This document shows, piece by piece, positions 20,356 through 20,805 of a stretch of DNA of 20,805 nt. Numbering within the stretch: the stretch's first letter is position 1; every line of letters starts with the position of its first letter. The stretch comes from Verrucomicrobiota bacterium (lineage in GTDB: Bacteria > Verrucomicrobiota > Verrucomicrobiia > Limisphaerales > AV2), in NCBI GenBank assembly GCA_003219345.1, contig QHOP01000314.1:1-20805 (forward strand). The letters are read 5' to 3'. A program made the translations under genes and the position numbers. The notes beneath the pieces are model-generated. The model made no database searches, was not told where the DNA came from, and was given only the letters and a program-made list of their open reading frames with translations.

Positions 20356-20805
20356 ATGCGACATGGTCTGATTCTCTTCTGTGCGACACTCCTTTGGTTC
20401 GGCGCTTCCGTCCGGGCGAAATCGCTGACCTTTTACGTCGCCACGAACGGAAATGACCATTGGTCGGGACGGCTGGAAAAACCGGCGCGCGACGGCAAGG
20501 ATGGCCCGTTGGCATCGCTGCCCGCGGCGTTGGAAAAGACGCGCGCGGCACGTCAAGATTCCGCCAAAGCGCCCGATCGCATTTCTATTCTGCTGCGCGG
20601 CGGCACCTATTCCGTCGCGCAACCTGTCGTGTTGGTGGCGGAAGATTCCGGTTCTGACGCCGATCATCCGTTCACCATTGCCGCGTTTCCGAACGAAAAC
20701 CCAGTATTGAGCGGCGGCCGCCGAATCACCGGTTGGAGGAAAGTCGAAGGCAAATCCGGCTTGTGGCAGACCACGATTCCCGAAGTCCGCGATGGGAAAT
20801 GGTAT
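20356..20805 (+). CDS. N-terminal part of a secreted right-handed beta-helix protein
   Basis: The gene runs off the window; 150 codons are visible. A signal peptide (MRHGLILFCATLLWFGASVRA) is followed by LTFYVATNGNDHWSGR, a typical opening of secreted beta-helix (pectate-lyase-like or DUF1565-type) proteins, then GPLASLPAALEKTRAAR and ISILLRGGTYSVAQPVVL, the standard first coil of the helix (L-R-G-G-x-Y). These proteins commonly act on or bind polysaccharides and are numerous in Verrucomicrobiota. A catalytic assignment needs the missing C-terminal part. No regulatory site was recognised upstream. Confidence 0.87.
   Translation, partial: MRHGLILFCATLLWFGASVRAKSLTFYVATNGNDHWSGRLEKPARDGKDGPLASLPAALEKTRAARQDSAKAPDRISILLRGGTYSVAQPVVLVAEDSGSDADHPFTIAAFPNENPVLSGGRRITGWRKVEGKSGLWQTTIPEVRDGKWY

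Overview
The window (high G+C, dense genes) looks like a chromosomal segment of an uncultured Verrucomicrobiota bacterium, possibly near Pedosphaera/Limisphaerales. This is an inference from gene content (stand-alone LeuD of the DNIDTDQIIPA type, PIG-L deacetylase beside a NagB-like protein, sigma/anti-sigma/secreted-protein trio, Uma2 protein, large beta-helix protein) and from several dispersed palindromic intergenic elements. No rRNA, tRNA or CRISPR array was seen.

Region 1 (1-4776) is the most unusual part. It is a single-direction chain of fourteen mostly tiny genes, the first cut by the window edge. Nine of the thirteen junctions are 4-base ATGA or GTGA stop/start overlaps. About half of the products have one predicted membrane segment. 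Others are a lipoprotein, a beta-rich 199-residue protein, a protein made of 25-residue repeats, a 446-residue beta-rich protein of spike or tail-fibre type, and two small beta proteins of a kind found in phages. I read it as the structural and lysis part of a prophage, conceivably a tailless virus with an internal membrane, but no hallmark gene (terminase, packaging ATPase, portal, integrase) lies in view.

Region 2 (4880-6201) converges on it: four short leftward genes, including an overlapping DUF4258/DUF2283 pair resembling a toxin-antitoxin module, and a possible 54-residue basic protein on the other strand. This is probably the right flank of the mobile element.

Region 3 (6413-13885) is core metabolism: glgA and serS leftward, then rightward a MOSC protein and a GT4 glycosyltransferase, a leftward pair of small hypotheticals, an Uma2-family gene between imperfect direct repeats, and leuD-pdxH.

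Region 4 (13976-17098) is leftward: a Gfo/Idh/MocA oxidoreductase and, after a 386-base repeat-bearing gap, a PIG-L deacetylase followed closely by a NagB-like deaminase, suggesting amino-sugar catabolism.

Region 5 (17618-20805) is rightward: a short ECF-type sigma factor, its overlapping zinc-finger anti-sigma factor, a secreted protein, and the start of a large secreted beta-helix protein. Intergenic spaces in regions 3-5 carry at least five distinct inverted-repeat elements.
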